64,000 nucleotides of DNA from Engraulis encrasicolus (lineage: Eukaryota; Chordata; Actinopteri; Clupeiformes; Engraulidae), in the NCBI RefSeq assembly GCF_034702125.1, contig NC_085869.1:53573714-53637713 (forward strand), written 5' to 3'. The notes below the pieces were generated by a model that saw only the letters and a program-made list of their open reading frames with translations, did not search any database and was not told the origin of the DNA. Positions 1 to 11,744 of the stretch are shown here, in pieces; positions within the stretch are counted from its first letter, which is position 1; every line of letters begins with the position of its first letter. The translations under genes were made by a program, and so were the position numbers.

Positions 1-302
1 TTAGTTTTACAGCACCCTACCTGGAAAACAACAACACTTGTAATGGAATGGAGTGAAATATGAACACTTAGTTATGCCCATCCTCCAACTTTTGAATGTG
101 TGCAAAAGAAAGGTATAGGACTTTAAAGTAAAATGAGTAACCCTTTTGGTAACCGTTTCCTCTGGTTGGAGACAGAACTCCACTTAACTACAGAACTGAA
201 AACTGGAGCAGAAGCAGAGAGGTTACACAAAAATAATCCTGCATGACCATTTTCTACAGTATATCTAGCAATGAGAAATAAAATAAATGTTCAACTACTC
301 AC

Positions 303-360
303 CATCACAGACTAAATCATTAAGCAGCACAACCAGCACAACCAGAACTGGGAATCTCAT
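303..360 (-). CDS. Array gene A, first coding exon (signal peptide); rest of gene outside window
   Basis: The exon encodes a start Met, Arg-Phe-Pro, a run of Val/Leu (VLVVLVVLL) and then NDLVCD, which reads as a classical secretory signal peptide. It ends in phase 1 at a GTGAGT donor. The same 58-nt exon recurs at the start of four further copies in this window. A TATA-like box lies about 80 bases upstream (438-445), so this start codon is the likely one. The remaining exons would lie to the left of base 1. I do not recognise the family; the evidence for a real gene is conservation of start, splice site and promoter across five copies. Confidence 0.7.
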
Positions 361-414
361 GATGCCGACTACAATGAAAGATACCAACAAGAATCTGGAT
401 GGAAGATAACCTGT

Positions 415-560
415 ATACCACCAATACTCTGGAGTCCTTTAAATAGTGTCCCACACTCAGCACTGTGGCCTGCTGCTCGTTAGCAATGGGTGTGTCCCAG
501 GTGAGACTCATTAAGTAAAACAAGGATTATGTTTGGATAGAGCCAAGGTTTCCCTACATA
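415..560 (-). promoter_or_regulatory. Promoter of array gene A
   Basis: A TATTTAAA box at 438-445 sits about 80 bases before the ATG, leaving room for a short 5' UTR of roughly 50 bases without an intron. The flank up to about 560 is strongly conserved in all five copies. Confidence 0.55.
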
Positions 561-2020
561 AATCCTGTATCAGCAGGCCTACCAAGTTTGCTACATTATA
601 TTGCTTGGACTATTTAAATGTCATAGATACATACACTTGTTGGTGATGGGGTTAGTGGCTCTTTGACAAGATCCAGATCTAAGTCGCAGGTTCTTTGCAA
701 AGACCTCCTCAAAAGACGGGCTCATTTGGGTGTTTTTGAATATTTATTCAGGGTTTAAGCATTGTGTTTAGCATTTAAGAGGTCACTTCTGGCTCATTCT
801 AGTCCAAATGACGACTGACTGTCCTCCTGTTTCTTAGACCTTCCCTGGCACTCTCAGATTTACCGAGTACTTGATCTTATTTTAATTGGTGTACTCACAT
901 TGGTGTACTCACATGAAGGTCACATGCTCAAAACAAACAAAAAAGGAAAGAGTTGATTCTTATTATTGACGCCTGAGTCGTTCAAAAGAATCGGTTCTTT
1001 TAAAAACGTCACAGCACTAGTGAGGATGCTGTCTTATGCCACTGAACACCATTGATCTCACAATACTGGATCACACATCCCATTTGGTGAATGTGTAGAC
1101 CAGGAAATGAAATGCAGTTGTAGTATTTGCCAGAGTTCTTTCATTTTATCCTTAAAAGTTGATACGGCTTCCTTGCACACCACATAATGTACACAGAGTG
1201 GTAGGCTTACAGATCCAGGCCAAAACATTAGAATATTGTGAGAAGTTGTTTCATTTGCATACTCGCATCAATGTTAAACTTTCATGAATTCATTGTTCAC
1301 ATTGAGCTATTCTTTTGTCCTTACAGCTCAACAAAACAATGAATTCACAAAATTTGAATATTACATAATGTTCTTCCAAAAAAAAGAAAAAAGTTCAGGA
1401 CACATGAAATTTGGTACTTCCTAAATGACATGTTGGTCAATACATGCCCCGTTTTGTTGCTTTGGTGGTATGGGCAAACTCACCATAAATAAAACCTAAT
1501 TTTCAATGGGGTTTTATTTCTGGTGAGTTAAAATGTCCATACCACCACAGCAACAAAATGTGGCATGGAAATCTAGAGTAAAATGAAAAAGGGAAGTGTG
1601 GGTCACCAGATCGAAAAACAGCTGGCAGCAGCGAATCAAGGATTTCTGGCCTCCCATAACTCCCATGCAATGCCCCAGTCATTGACTTCTTATGTTTAAA
1701 CACGACAGTGATTGTCCAGAGATTCCAAACCAAGTCTTGACATGTCAATTAGCAAGTCAAGAATTGTGATGTGACCCAAACTCTTTTGAACAGTTCAAAT
1801 TACTCTAAATTTTGTCATGGTTTTGTTGAGCTGGGAGGCCAAACTGTAATAAGCAAATGATGTTCAAAATGTGGGCAATTAATCTATAATCCATGACAGT
1901 TTGACTATGATGGAATGGAATCAACAACGTTTTGTCCTGGAGCTGTACGTTACCATGATATTTGCCTTTTACCTCTGCCCAGGACTTTCTGTAGCGTTGG
2001 TTTGTTTGCTCATGAGCATA
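450..2020. other. Array spacer between gene A promoter and the foldback element
   Basis: This spacer recurs upstream of genes B, C and D and in part upstream of E. It includes a small inverted repeat (about 1447-1560) whose arms both carry a motif for CCATACCACC. Long minus-strand open frames here, such as one at 1503-1748, recur in each copy only because the spacer itself is duplicated. I see no splice-supported gene. Confidence 0.5.
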
Positions 2021-5000
2021 GTAGTCTAATAGCTTAGCTCCAAAATATAAAGGAATCGTTCAGTTTATGATACAAGCATGAAAATTGGTACACATATAGC
2101 CAAAGGCATTCCAAAAAGAACTGGATATGGAGCCATCGTGAATTTTCAACATGGTGGCCATGGCAGCCATTTTTCAAAATGGCCGCCAGCCACAACAGTT
2201 TTCTTGGATATAATATATTTTAGACATATTTACCATTCATACTACTTGGTAAATGTCTTATGGATAATTTAAAAGTTGTCATGAATATTCAAGATGGCTG
2301 CCATTTTCAAGATGGCCGCCATTTTCAAGATGGCAGCCGTCACTTGTATGATTTATCTGATATAGGTGATATCGGTGTCAAATCAGTCATTTTTCATGAT
2401 GCAGAATTCAAATTTGTAACTTTGGAATTAACCAGAAGCTTCCTTTTATCTCATTCTTAATATACAGTATAGTATCACTGTTTCTTTCAAGATGGCAGCC
2501 CATGTCAGATAATCATACAATAGTGGAGTCTGTTAAGGGTTTTACCGTTACTGAAGTTAGAAAAGCACTTTGCATGGTGTTTCTTTAGGGTATATGCTGT
2601 CATTCTAGCCTAAGAGCCCTCAGATTTTTTTTTTACTGGCATATACAATATGCCATGTTGTGTAATGCATTACATTGTTATTAAATGACATTATAGTAGC
2701 TGACAATGTTAATATAGTCCGGAACTCAGCAGAGATGAAAGGGCAGTGGTAGCCTGCTTGACCAGATTGATGAAACTACAAAAATGTACATAGTGGTGTG
2801 TATTGGCACTGCCCTCAAGATTCGATTCAGATTCGGGAGGTAGTGATTCGATTCGATTTGATTCAATTCTACGATGCATTGCAATTCATGCAAATGTTTC
2901 ATCAGTCATGATGAGGCAATACAAGTAGTCAGATACTGAACAACATTTTACTGGCTGTTTTCTGAATCTGAATTCAAATGAGCATTTCCCACACTAAAAC
3001 TATGGTGAGAATAGACGACTGCTGCTAATGCTTGCTGAGCAGCATCTGAATGGGGAAGTGTCAGTGCAAGATGATGTCCAAGGTAGCAGGTTCTCCATCC
3101 TCTAATTTCCCTGACAGATATTTTTTATTTGTATGAGAGAGGGTAAAGGACAGGACCTCTCCATATGTATGAATAAACCTAATTCTACATTCTCACAAGT
3201 AGCATTGTGTATATTGAGTGCATTTCTGCCATTTTTAGAATGGCATTACAGATTATTCAATATACATATAGGCTACAGTATGTCTTCAGTTCAAATTAAA
3301 TGGAAATGTTTTCTAAGTAGGTGTTGAGTGCGTAGGCAGAGGTAAACTGTTTTTTCCTGAATTTGCAAACAAGTCCTCACCAAGTAATTGTGTCAAAATT
3401 TGCATTACAGTTAGCTCATTAATCATTGAGTACTTCAATTGGTACTTCAAAACTGACAGTTTATGGACAACATGTATCGTAGGTCTTTGCCACCCTTACC
3501 CATAGGAGAAATATCTATATAAAACAGCAACTCTCAAATGGTATATACTATAAAAGTAAATCATTACGGTACTCATTTTCTTGATATGCAAGGCACACAA
3601 ATAGTCTGGGAGGAAGGATAGTCTACCATACCCCATAACATAACTCATTCCCACTACACTTTTTTGCTTTATACATGACTTCAGAATGCTCTACATGTTT
3701 CAGTTCTATAGTTGTACAGTACAGTACAGTACAGTACAGTACAGTACAGTAGCATACAGTACGGTGCAGTATAGAAAAGTACAGTAGAGTACAGTACAGT
3801 ACAGTAGCATACAGTACGGTGCAGTATAGAAAAGTACAGTAGAGTACAGTACAGTACAGTAGCATACAGTACAGTGCAGTACAGTATATTACAGTAGTAT
3901 ACAGTACGGTGCAGTATAGAAACGTACAGTAGAGTATAGTACAGTACAGTAGCATACAGTACGGTGCAGTACAGTACAGTACAGTACAGTACAGTACAGT
4001 ACGGTGTAGTAGAGTACAGTGCAGTACAGTAGCATACAGTAGAGTACGGTACAGTAGCATACAGTAAAGTAGAGTACAGTACTAGAGTACAGTACAGTAG
4101 AGTACAGTATAGTGTAGTAGAGTACAGTACAGTAGCATACAGTATAGTGTAGTAGAGTACAGTACAGTAGAGTACAGTATAGTATACTGCCGTGCAATAC
4201 TAGAACGCAGTAACTCAAAATGGTCGAATTTTTTTTTTATATCGGAAATCGGTTCTAAACTACCTCATTTGTCTTGTGTCCAAAAATGGTGGTCCAACAC
4301 CGTCCCGAGAAAACTCATTTTGAAAGTGCAAAAATGACCCAAAAAAGGTTAAACAAAAACACAGTAAATCGGCGAGTTACTGCTGCACGTTCCAATAGGA
4401 CTGGTTTGGGAGTAGACAGTAATACAAGCTAAGAACGCAGTAACTCCTGCAGTAACTCCATTTTGTGGCAGTAATACCAGCCAAGAACGCAGTAACTCTG
4501 TTTTTTTGTGGCAAAAAGACACATAAATGTTGTTTTTTTTGGGGGGGGGTATTGTGTGCATTAAATTTCTATCCTAAACAAGCATTACCAGGAAGTGTCA
4601 CCACCAATTTACCGACAACACAGTTGTCGCGCCATATGGAAAACTTTGAAGCCTTTTTTCTCAGTTTGCCGTTTTCAGAGTTACTGCGTTCTAAGATTGT
4701 AGGGCAGTATAGTGCAGTACAGTGCAGTACTGGGTCCTAAGGAAGCATGTTCTAAATTTCACGCTTTTGTCAGCTCCGTAACGCTAATGGCCTTTTTCTG
4801 GAAAATGTCGGCCATCTTGAATATTCATGACAACTTTTAAATTATCCATAAGACATTCACCAAGTAGTATGAATGTTAAATGTGTCTAAAATGTCATATT
4901 ATATCCACTACTCATAAGAAAACTGTTGTTGCTGGCGGCCATTTTGAAAAATGGCTGCTATGGCCACCATGTTGAAAATTCACGATGTCTCCATATCCAG

Positions 5001-5086
5001 TTCTTTTCAGAATGCCTTTGGCTATATGTGTACCAATTTTCATGCTTGTATCACAAACTGATTGTTTTGGTTAGCCGCTGCACTAT
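2021..5086. mobile_element. About 3.07-kb foldback DNA element with long terminal inverted repeats
   Basis: The spacers above genes B and C run straight from GAGCATA to GGCCTAATTG, whereas here 3 kb intervene. The two ends (about 2060-2330 and 4800-5065) are inverted copies of each other. They contain repeated CAAGATGGCCGCCAT-type motifs and shared phrases such as GGAGCCATCGTG on one side and its complement on the other. The flanks suggest only a very short duplication (ATA). No transposase frame is visible inside, so this is a non-autonomous element. It also carries a fragment near 2793-2990 resembling the hAT element at 26597-26977, and the pentanucleotide array. Confidence 0.65.
3714..4185. 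repeat. Degenerate pentanucleotide (ACAGT)n array
   Basis: About 470 bases of ACAGT units interrupted by GCAT, AGAG and CGGTG variants, which form higher-order repeats (for example a block repeated near 3750, 3805 and 3860). The long Tyr/Cys/Leu/Thr open frames on the minus strand are a by-product of the repeat. Confidence 0.9.
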
Positions 5087-5549
5087 AGGCCTAATTGAAA
5101 GTTAATGTAAAGATGAAATTGTGGAGTTGTTGGAAATGGCAGAGAGACAAACTGATTAAATATTTGTGGTGACCTGGAGCCAGAAATTTTAAAAAGCTTC
5201 ACTAGGGTGAAGGACATTCCAGTTTCAAACTCCAAAAGGCAGAAAAAAACCTCAAAGACTTGTTACACCATTTTGTTCAAGTTTACAACTTGTAGAGACA
5301 GGTCATTTAGATAGCCTAGCTGGATTATTATTTGCACGTTTGCGGCAAAATTATGCATCATCAATTCAGAGACAGGATCCAACTAGACTGAGACAGTGTT
5401 AGTGTTGTAAAATGCCAGACAAACTAATATCTAACCTGGAAAAACCATTAAACTGAGGGTACCAGAGGACCTTAACTACACCAGAGATAGCTAGCCATTA
5501 CATTTAGCATACACCAAGGCTGGAGACAAAGATCAAGGATTTTTCTCTT

Positions 5550-5648
5550 TTTATTTCTTGTCCAAAAGGTCATACATTAAACAAAGTCAAGTACGCTAGT
5601 AACAATGGGACAAATAAGTCTAGTTAGTTGAGCTCAGAGCAGAAGATC
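5550..5648 (-). pseudogene. Second, distal terminal exon of array gene B with poly(A) signal
   Basis: A pyrimidine tract and CAG acceptor are followed by 29 nt reading (G)SSALSSTN and a stop at 5620-5622, then AATAAA at 5550-5555. It is a duplicate of the last exon at 6097-6125, which reads SPAVGSTN. The exon upstream of it has lost a clean donor (AAAAGTAAC instead of AAAGGTAAC). It may be a relic or an alternative 3' end. Gene E has only this type of last exon. Confidence 0.5.
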
Positions 5649-6024
5649 CTGAAAGCAGAAGAGCCATCAGCAAAAATGTTAATTTTTAAGGCATAAAACA
5701 TTTTAAATCTTTCAAGGTGAGAATGAATAAAACCCCTAAGTCACTACACACAAGCGTTGCACCGCATTACCCTGTTTACATTTGGACAGTGGTACCATTA
5801 AGAGAAGCTAATCGAACATCATGAAAGCCTGTTACTTTTAGTACCTGGTGTGGACAGATGCAAATCATTTTCAAACTTGTAGCCCTGATGGGAGTGCATG
5901 GATGAGACCTTTCCAAATGGCTGCACCCTCCATTCTAAGAATTTCACCATCTGAGAGCTAGTCATTAGAATTACCATGGAGTATGTGATCATGCACACAA
6001 GACTGGAGAGACAAAGAACATGGA

Positions 6025-6039
6025 TTTATTCTTTTTATT
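6025..6039 (-). terminator. Poly(A) signals of array gene B
   Basis: Two AATAAA hexamers (6034-6039 and 6025-6030) follow the stop codon by about 60-70 bases and are conserved in genes C and D. Confidence 0.65.
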
Positions 6040-6096
6040 TCTTGTCCAAAAAGGTCAGACATTAAACAAAGTCCAGAAACAGTGGGGCAGACCAGT

Positions 6097-9000
6097 CTAG
6101 TTAGTTGAGCCGACAGCAGGAGAGCCTAAAAGGAGAGACAAGAACCATCAGCACAAAAGTGAATCTATTTTCAAGGCATAAGCATTTTCAATCTTTCAAG
6201 GTGAGAATGAATAAAACCCAAAGTCACTGCACACATTAACCTGTTAACATTTGGACAGTGGTACCATTAAGGAAAGCTCATCCAACAACATGAAAGCCTG
6301 TTACCTTTAGTCCCTGGGGTGATGTTTTTTGTAGACACAGACTCATTTGAGTTACCTGTAATATGACATGCAAAAAAAGCATTTCCAGTTAGAATAAACC
6401 AAACAGACCGTTAGGACATGCCAGCAACTTCCTCCCATCATTCCCACTATACACTAGCGGACATTCTGCCAAGTGACTTGCCGCTACAGAGGTTATTCCC
6501 TGGAGCAATATGAGGTTGGACATCCCGCTGAAGTGCAGTTCAGCCATGGATGAAGTATAGGGCAACATTGTTCCTGCTGCAATGGAAAGAATTCAAATAG
6601 CACCTTCCTAACAATTACACCATAAATGATTGTGTGAGTAAGGTTTGCCAAACAGCTTGCTCCCCACCTTCCTCAGCAGACTGGCCGGCGGAATCCTCAG
6701 CAGACTGGCCGGCGGAATCCTCAGCAGACTGGCCGGCGGAATCCTCATTGCCGTCTCCATGGCTATCAGTTTCATCTTCACCTGGGTTATGCAAGACAAG
6801 CATTACAGTTGTAGCAATTTACAAGTACCATCCATGATGGTGATCTTATTTTTGGGGGAACTTTGTGGCTGCCACGTGTGTGAGGAAGGCTGATTATGAA
6901 CATCTTGCTCCCCACCTTCCTCAGAAGACTGGCCATCAGAATCCTCATCGCTGTCTCCTTGGCCATCTTCAGCTTGGCTGCCGTCATCACCTTCACCTGG
7001 GTTATGCAAGACAAGTCATCCAAAGCAATAGACAGTTGTGGCATTATGAGTACCATCCATGGTGGTCTTATTTTTGGGGGAACTTGTAGCTGCTACATCT
7101 GTGTGTAAGGAAGACTGATCATGAACATCTTACTCCATACCTTCCTCAGCAGACTGGCCGGCGGAATCCTCATCGCTGTCTCCTTGGCCATCAGCTTGGC
7201 TGCTGTTCTCACCTTCACCTGGGTTATGCAAGACATACAGAAGCATTCCAGACAGTTGTGGCATTAGCCTGATTATTATCGACTTTCAAATGTCTTCACT
7301 AGGTCTGACCTAGAGCACAGGGTTCCCAGACTTTATCCTGACACAGCCCCCTTTGAACCAGTACATTCCAGCCAAGCCCCCCCCTAACATGGGCCGTGCC
7401 ACACCATTTTTTTGTGCATCACCTACCGCAACCATAGTCTAGGTCTGTTAGTCAGTGCCCCACTGGGATATACAAAATAATGATAATAGTAGTAATGTTG
7501 ATCAATGGATTATTATAATGCTGCTAATATCATCTTGTTTTTTGTTTACGTTAGCGAGTCGATTAATTAATTCACTTTGTTTTGCTATAGTTTCCCTGCC
7601 AAACAGTCACATCCCACCACCCCCCCCCCCACCCCCCCCCCCCCCCCCCCCCTTCCTACCTACCTTCCTGAGAAGACAGTCTGTCAGAATCCTCATCGCC
7701 GTCTCCTTGGCCATCTTCAGCTTGGCTGTCAGAGTCATCTTCACCTAGGTTATACAAGACAAGCATTACAGACAGTTGTGGCATATTACAAGTACCATCC
7801 ACGATGGGTCTTATTTTTGGGGGAACTTTTTGTGGCTGCCACATCTGCGTGTAAGGAAGGCTGATAATGAACATCTTGCTCCATACCCTCCTCAGAGGAA
7901 TTGCCATTAGAATCCTCATCATCTAGGCCATCATCTCCCGCAGCCTGGCTACTATCGCCATTATCTTGGCTACTGTGGTCATCACCTTGGCCATCATCCT
8001 CGTCCGCATCAGAGTTATGCTCTGCAGCAAGAGCAAGAACATGGCTTACAAAAACAGCACATCTTTGGGCAATAAGACACTCAATCATTCACTGAGTGTA
8101 GACATCATTTGTAGAGATGATGTTGAATCCCATTTTAGTCTACTGTGGTTTACAATTGGCCTGAAGTAATAAGGAGGCCTGAGTATTTGTGGCTTGATCA
8201 GTAGCCACATCATGCCCATTCAGTTTTAATTAGTTCGGTGAAAAAAATTAACAACCAATTACATTTGCCATGTTAAGTGAATCCTCCTCAATTTGTTCAC
8301 CTGTAAGAACAAACTGCATGAACACAGTAGTAAAATATATTTGTATAGTGCTTATCACAGACAAAAAACTACTAACACAGGAACCTACTTCAAAATGATT
8401 GTTAAAATGAGTGTCTGTACCTGTAGGTTCTGGTGTGGTTTCATCCAAGGGTGTGTGTGCTGTGGTGGCAGCCACATCATCTTCACTCAGTTGATCTGGC
8501 AAACAATAAGTCCAAGGATTTTAATGGAATTAAATCAAGAAGTCTTGCAAGCTCGATAATGCCAAACCTCCAGTATAGCAGAGGTAGTCATACTACTCAA
8601 AACTTTCCTTGGCCAACAATGTGACCAATATGTTTAAAGTCTACAGACATACCCTTTTGTTGATCCTGTCCTTTGCCTGGAGAAACTGGCAAAAGAAATG
8701 GGGGAGATAAACGCACAACAGTCTGCATGCACATGCCGGAACTTCAATTTTTAGGACTCTTGAGTAGTGAAGAGTTGCTTTTTAAGTGACTCATGATGCT
8801 GACAGCAACAAATGATCAAGTAAAGAGTTCAGACGCAAAACCCATTTCTGAAGACCTGCACTTCTATATTTTAGAGAACACAGTTGTTGGATTGGCTTAC
8901 ATTCATGTACTTGATAATACATATAAATATAGATATATTACATAAATAAAAATATGCAATTTTGATAGTTTTGTATTAAATAAAAATGAATTATGATTAA

Positions 9001-11689
9001 TTTCTGAAAAGGCACTTAGGGGGTTTTGCAGCTGAACTCTTCAAGTGTACACATTAAAGGGGAGAATAATATTATATCTGCTAAAAGTCAACTGTAATTG
9101 CCAGAAGTGGTCTACACCAGAGTATTTGGTGCTTAAGCAGTAATCCCAATCATCCAAACTTGAGTCAGCATCACAAAATAGCCCAGTTAAATAATTACAT
9201 GGGAAACAATTTCCCCTGGGTCCTCAATGTTTCACCTACTGTAACAAAGAACTACATGGAGAGAAAAAAAAAGGTGCCCACTCCACAACCCATTACTGTA
9301 CCTTTGGGCTGCTGTGGTGTGGGTCTGGTCTGGATCTGTTGATCTACCAATTAAAAAGGTCAGAGAATTTTAATGCAATGAAAATCAGAAGGAGTCCTTA
9401 ATGCCAATCCTCCAGCACATCACATTGACTACTGACAAAAGGCAGGGCCGGTTATAAGCATAGGCCGGCTAGACGGTCGCCTAGAGCGCAATGTGAAGAA
9501 GGGGCGCCGAAATGGCGCTGTCCGATGCGTAATTTTGCGATATGGAGGTTTTTTTATGAAGTCGCAATCAACAAAGCGTGGCGAAAGCGCTCCTCACGGC
9601 AAAGCGCCCCTCAGCCAATAGTAATATCGCTTTCAACTGTCTCTGGGAAGTCTGTGAACCAATTAACAGACAGTCCTGAGAAAGGGGGCGGGACGAGTGA
9701 CAGCGTTCGATCTATTTTGAATTTGGAGACTCATTCGAGAGACATAGGGCAAGCGAGAACAGCAAAGCTGCCCTGCTGGGTGGAGAATTGTTATGTTCTC
9801 ATTAAACCAGTCATTGCATGATGCAGGAGTTGCAGAGGGTGTTTTGGAAGTATGTGGTTTAATCAGAAACCGTTTGTGGTAATGTAAAGCCTAATAGTTA
9901 TGAGGCTACTGTTTGGAATTAGAGGGAAAAAGAGCTTTGCTTTTGATCTGAGAAATCGCTAGTTAGCATGCTAACATTAGCCAAGTATGCCAAGCAATGA
10001 AATCCAGTAAAGTAGCTGTTAGTAGCCTACTCACTAACACCCACCTGACATCATAATACTTGCTTAGGTTGACCAGCAGTGTAAAGTAAGACTGGTGCCA
10101 TGTTTAAAACAAGTTTAGCTGCCATATCTCCTTCCATCCACTTGAATGAATTACCTGCTTGTTGTAAGCTTAAAAAACATTGTTTCCAGACCAGAATGAC
10201 ATATAGGCCTACATTAATCATGTAAGAGAACCATGCACAGCATGTTTTCATGCTGAGTGATGTAGTATTGCAGACAAGTGAGGCTATTTACTATATTTTG
10301 TATATAATGAAATTCAAAAGCGTGGCAGCTTTTCTCCCTTTCTCTCACCCTGTCCCTCCGGTTCAAACACATAGCCCCCTTCTCATTCTCCTACTCACAA
10401 ATGCACCACTATTTCCAGTAGGCTACAGAAATGAAATTGGTTTGGAATCATAGACAGCACAAATGTGTAGCTTATTAAAATTGTTATGCTGCCATGCTTT
10501 GTGATGCTGTAGGTAGTGTAGATAGGCTATCAATGCAGACCTCCTTGGTAGGCCTATTGTCTACACATGCATTTGACATGCAAATGTACTGTACAACTCT
10601 CCTGGCATTTCAATTCCATTTTACAATTCAAACACATTGATAACCTCCCTCTCATCTGGGGTTGGGGGCACCACCACCATTACATCCAAGACACAACACA
10701 GTGAAGGTACTTTCATGCGACTCAATCTGATGTGCTGGTCGGCTGTCCAAAATCCATTTTATGCAAAACAGTTATTGTTCTTGATGCTATTTAGTTAAAC
10801 TTACTACCGGTATTACTCTTGTGTTCTGTAAGGTATAAAAAAAAGGGGGGGGGGGGCGCCAGAACTCAAACTCGCCTAGGGCGCCAAATAAGCCAGAACC
10901 GGCCCTGACAAAAGGATATGGCTTTGAGAAACAATGTCTTCAAAATACAGCAATCATACCCTTTTGTTGATCCTTGCCTTTGCCTGGAGAAACCCCTTTA
11001 ACTGGAGAGGTGGAAACTGACAACAGAAACAGAAAGGTTACACAAAGCATGCACACCAAGTTGATGGAACTATTTCAAAACCAGTCTAATGTAGTAAGCA
11101 TAATTGCAAAAACCAATACAGATTTTTTTTTTTAAATGCCATGCTTAGGTGTCCCTTAAATATTGTCCCTCATTGGTTACTGTGGCCTGCTGCTCTTTAG
11201 CAATACGTGTCCCAGGTGAGACTTGTTAAGTTAAAGGAGGATGTGATTAAAACAGATCCAAGGTTTCCCCACATCATGAAATGAACACTGCAATGCATAT
11301 GGATACACATGCATATACACATTTTTTAGTTAGTTTTACATCACCCTACCTGGAAAACAACAACACTTGTAATGGAATGGAGTGAAATATGAACACTTAA
11401 GTTATGCCGATCCTCCAACTTTTGAATGTGTGCCAAAGAAAGGTAGAGGACTTTAAAGTAAAATGAGTAACCCTTTTGGTAACCGTTTCCTCTGGTTGGA
11501 GACAGAACTCCACTTAACTACAGAACTGAAAACTGGAGCAGAAGCAGAGAGGTTACACAAAAATAATCCTGCATGACCATTTTCTACAGTATATATGGCC
11601 ATGAGAAATAAAAAAATGCTCAACTACTCACCATCACAGACTAAATCATTAAGTAGCACGACCAGCACAACCAGAACTGGGAATCTCAT
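6097..11689 (-). CDS. Array gene B: secreted acidic repeat protein (12 exons, 277 aa model)
   Basis: Exons on the minus strand: 11632-11689, 10960-11016, 9302-9343, 8653-8685, 8421-8495, 7887-8021, 7664-7744, 7141-7218, 6916-6996, 6668-6781, 6305-6355, 6097-6125. All introns are GT-AG and phase 1, and the lengths sum to 834 nt with no internal stop. The protein begins with a signal peptide, then a Lys/Gln/Pro-rich stretch (VSTSPVKGVSPGKGKDQQK, then DQQIQTRPTPQQPK). A DQLSEDDV exon follows, then acidic exons rich in D, E, S, G and Q ending in SSEE or SAEE. The tail carries two possible N-glycosylation sites (NES, NIT). There are no cysteines after the signal region. S-x-E motifs could be secretory-pathway kinase sites; that is inference. 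Exon 4 is 24 nt shorter than in C and D. I do not recognise the family. The constant phase-1 introns argue against the SCPP genes, which use phase 0. Confidence 0.72.
6672..6743 (-). repeat. In-frame 24-bp coding minisatellite, 3 copies (gene B exon 10)
   Basis: Three perfect 24-base units each encode DSAGQSAE. Each unit carries one S-A-E motif. The copy number is 3 here, 3 in gene C and 6 in gene D. Confidence 0.9.
7316..7652. mobile_element. Truncated hAT-type element ending in a poly(C) run
   Basis: The left part matches the complete elements in C (16511-16853) and D (25703-26054), with the flank ACCTAGAG at 7308-7315. The right end and about 400 bases beyond it are deleted and replaced by a C-rich run (7619-7652). 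The deletion stops next to the donor of the following acidic exon (7664). Confidence 0.6.
9443..10907. mobile_element. Non-autonomous hAT-type element, 1465 bp, in an intron of gene B
   Basis: The ends are CAGGGCCGG and CCGGCCCTG, flanked by a perfect 8-bp duplication ACAAAAGG (9435-9442, 10908-10915). The empty site is preserved in gene C. No transposase frame is visible. It contains an A/G-rich run near 10843-10857. Confidence 0.85.
11147..11290 (-). promoter_or_regulatory. Fossil promoter-like block inside gene B intron 1
   Basis: This 140-base block aligns with the gene's own promoter flank (compare 415-560), including a TATTTAA box at 11158-11164 and the CCACAG/AGCAGGCC region. No signal-peptide exon follows it. 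It looks like the remains of a duplicated gene start, now intronic. Confidence 0.55.
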
Positions 11690-11744
11690 GATGCCGACCA
11701 CAATGAAAGATACCTACAAGAGTCTGGATGAAAGATAGCCTGTA

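Noticed and set aside
1503..1748. Conserved 81-106 residue minus-strand frame (contains SMTGALHGSYGRPEILDS) present in every spacer
   Set aside because: Conservation is explained by duplication of the spacer. The frame crosses a small foldback repeat, changes ends between copies and shows no splice or promoter signals.
3623..4218. Tyr/Cys-rich open frames of 109-145 residues
   Set aside because: Translation of the ACAGT pentanucleotide array.
6420..6597. Apparent exon of gene B following the acceptor near 6586, reading TMLPYTSSMAELHFSG and ending in a stop
   Set aside because: The sequence matches the dispersed fish repeat seen at 52550-52755 (GCACTTCAGC, ATTGCTCCAGG). It has no donor, and it is degenerate in gene E. 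It is an old repeat in the intron.
6896..7108. Plus-strand hydrophobic open frames over the array (for example IAVSLAIFSLAAVITFTWV), repeated in every unit and resembling membrane segments
   Set aside because: They are the exact antisense of the acidic exons. Codons for Asp, Glu and Ser read backwards give Ile, Leu, Phe and Val, and the frames lack splice or promoter support.
8262..8300. Possible exon GEQIEEDSLNMAN in genes B, C and D
   Set aside because: The acceptor is good, but the only donor (AATGTAATT) leaves phase 0, which would shift the frame of the next exon, and gene E has a stop here.
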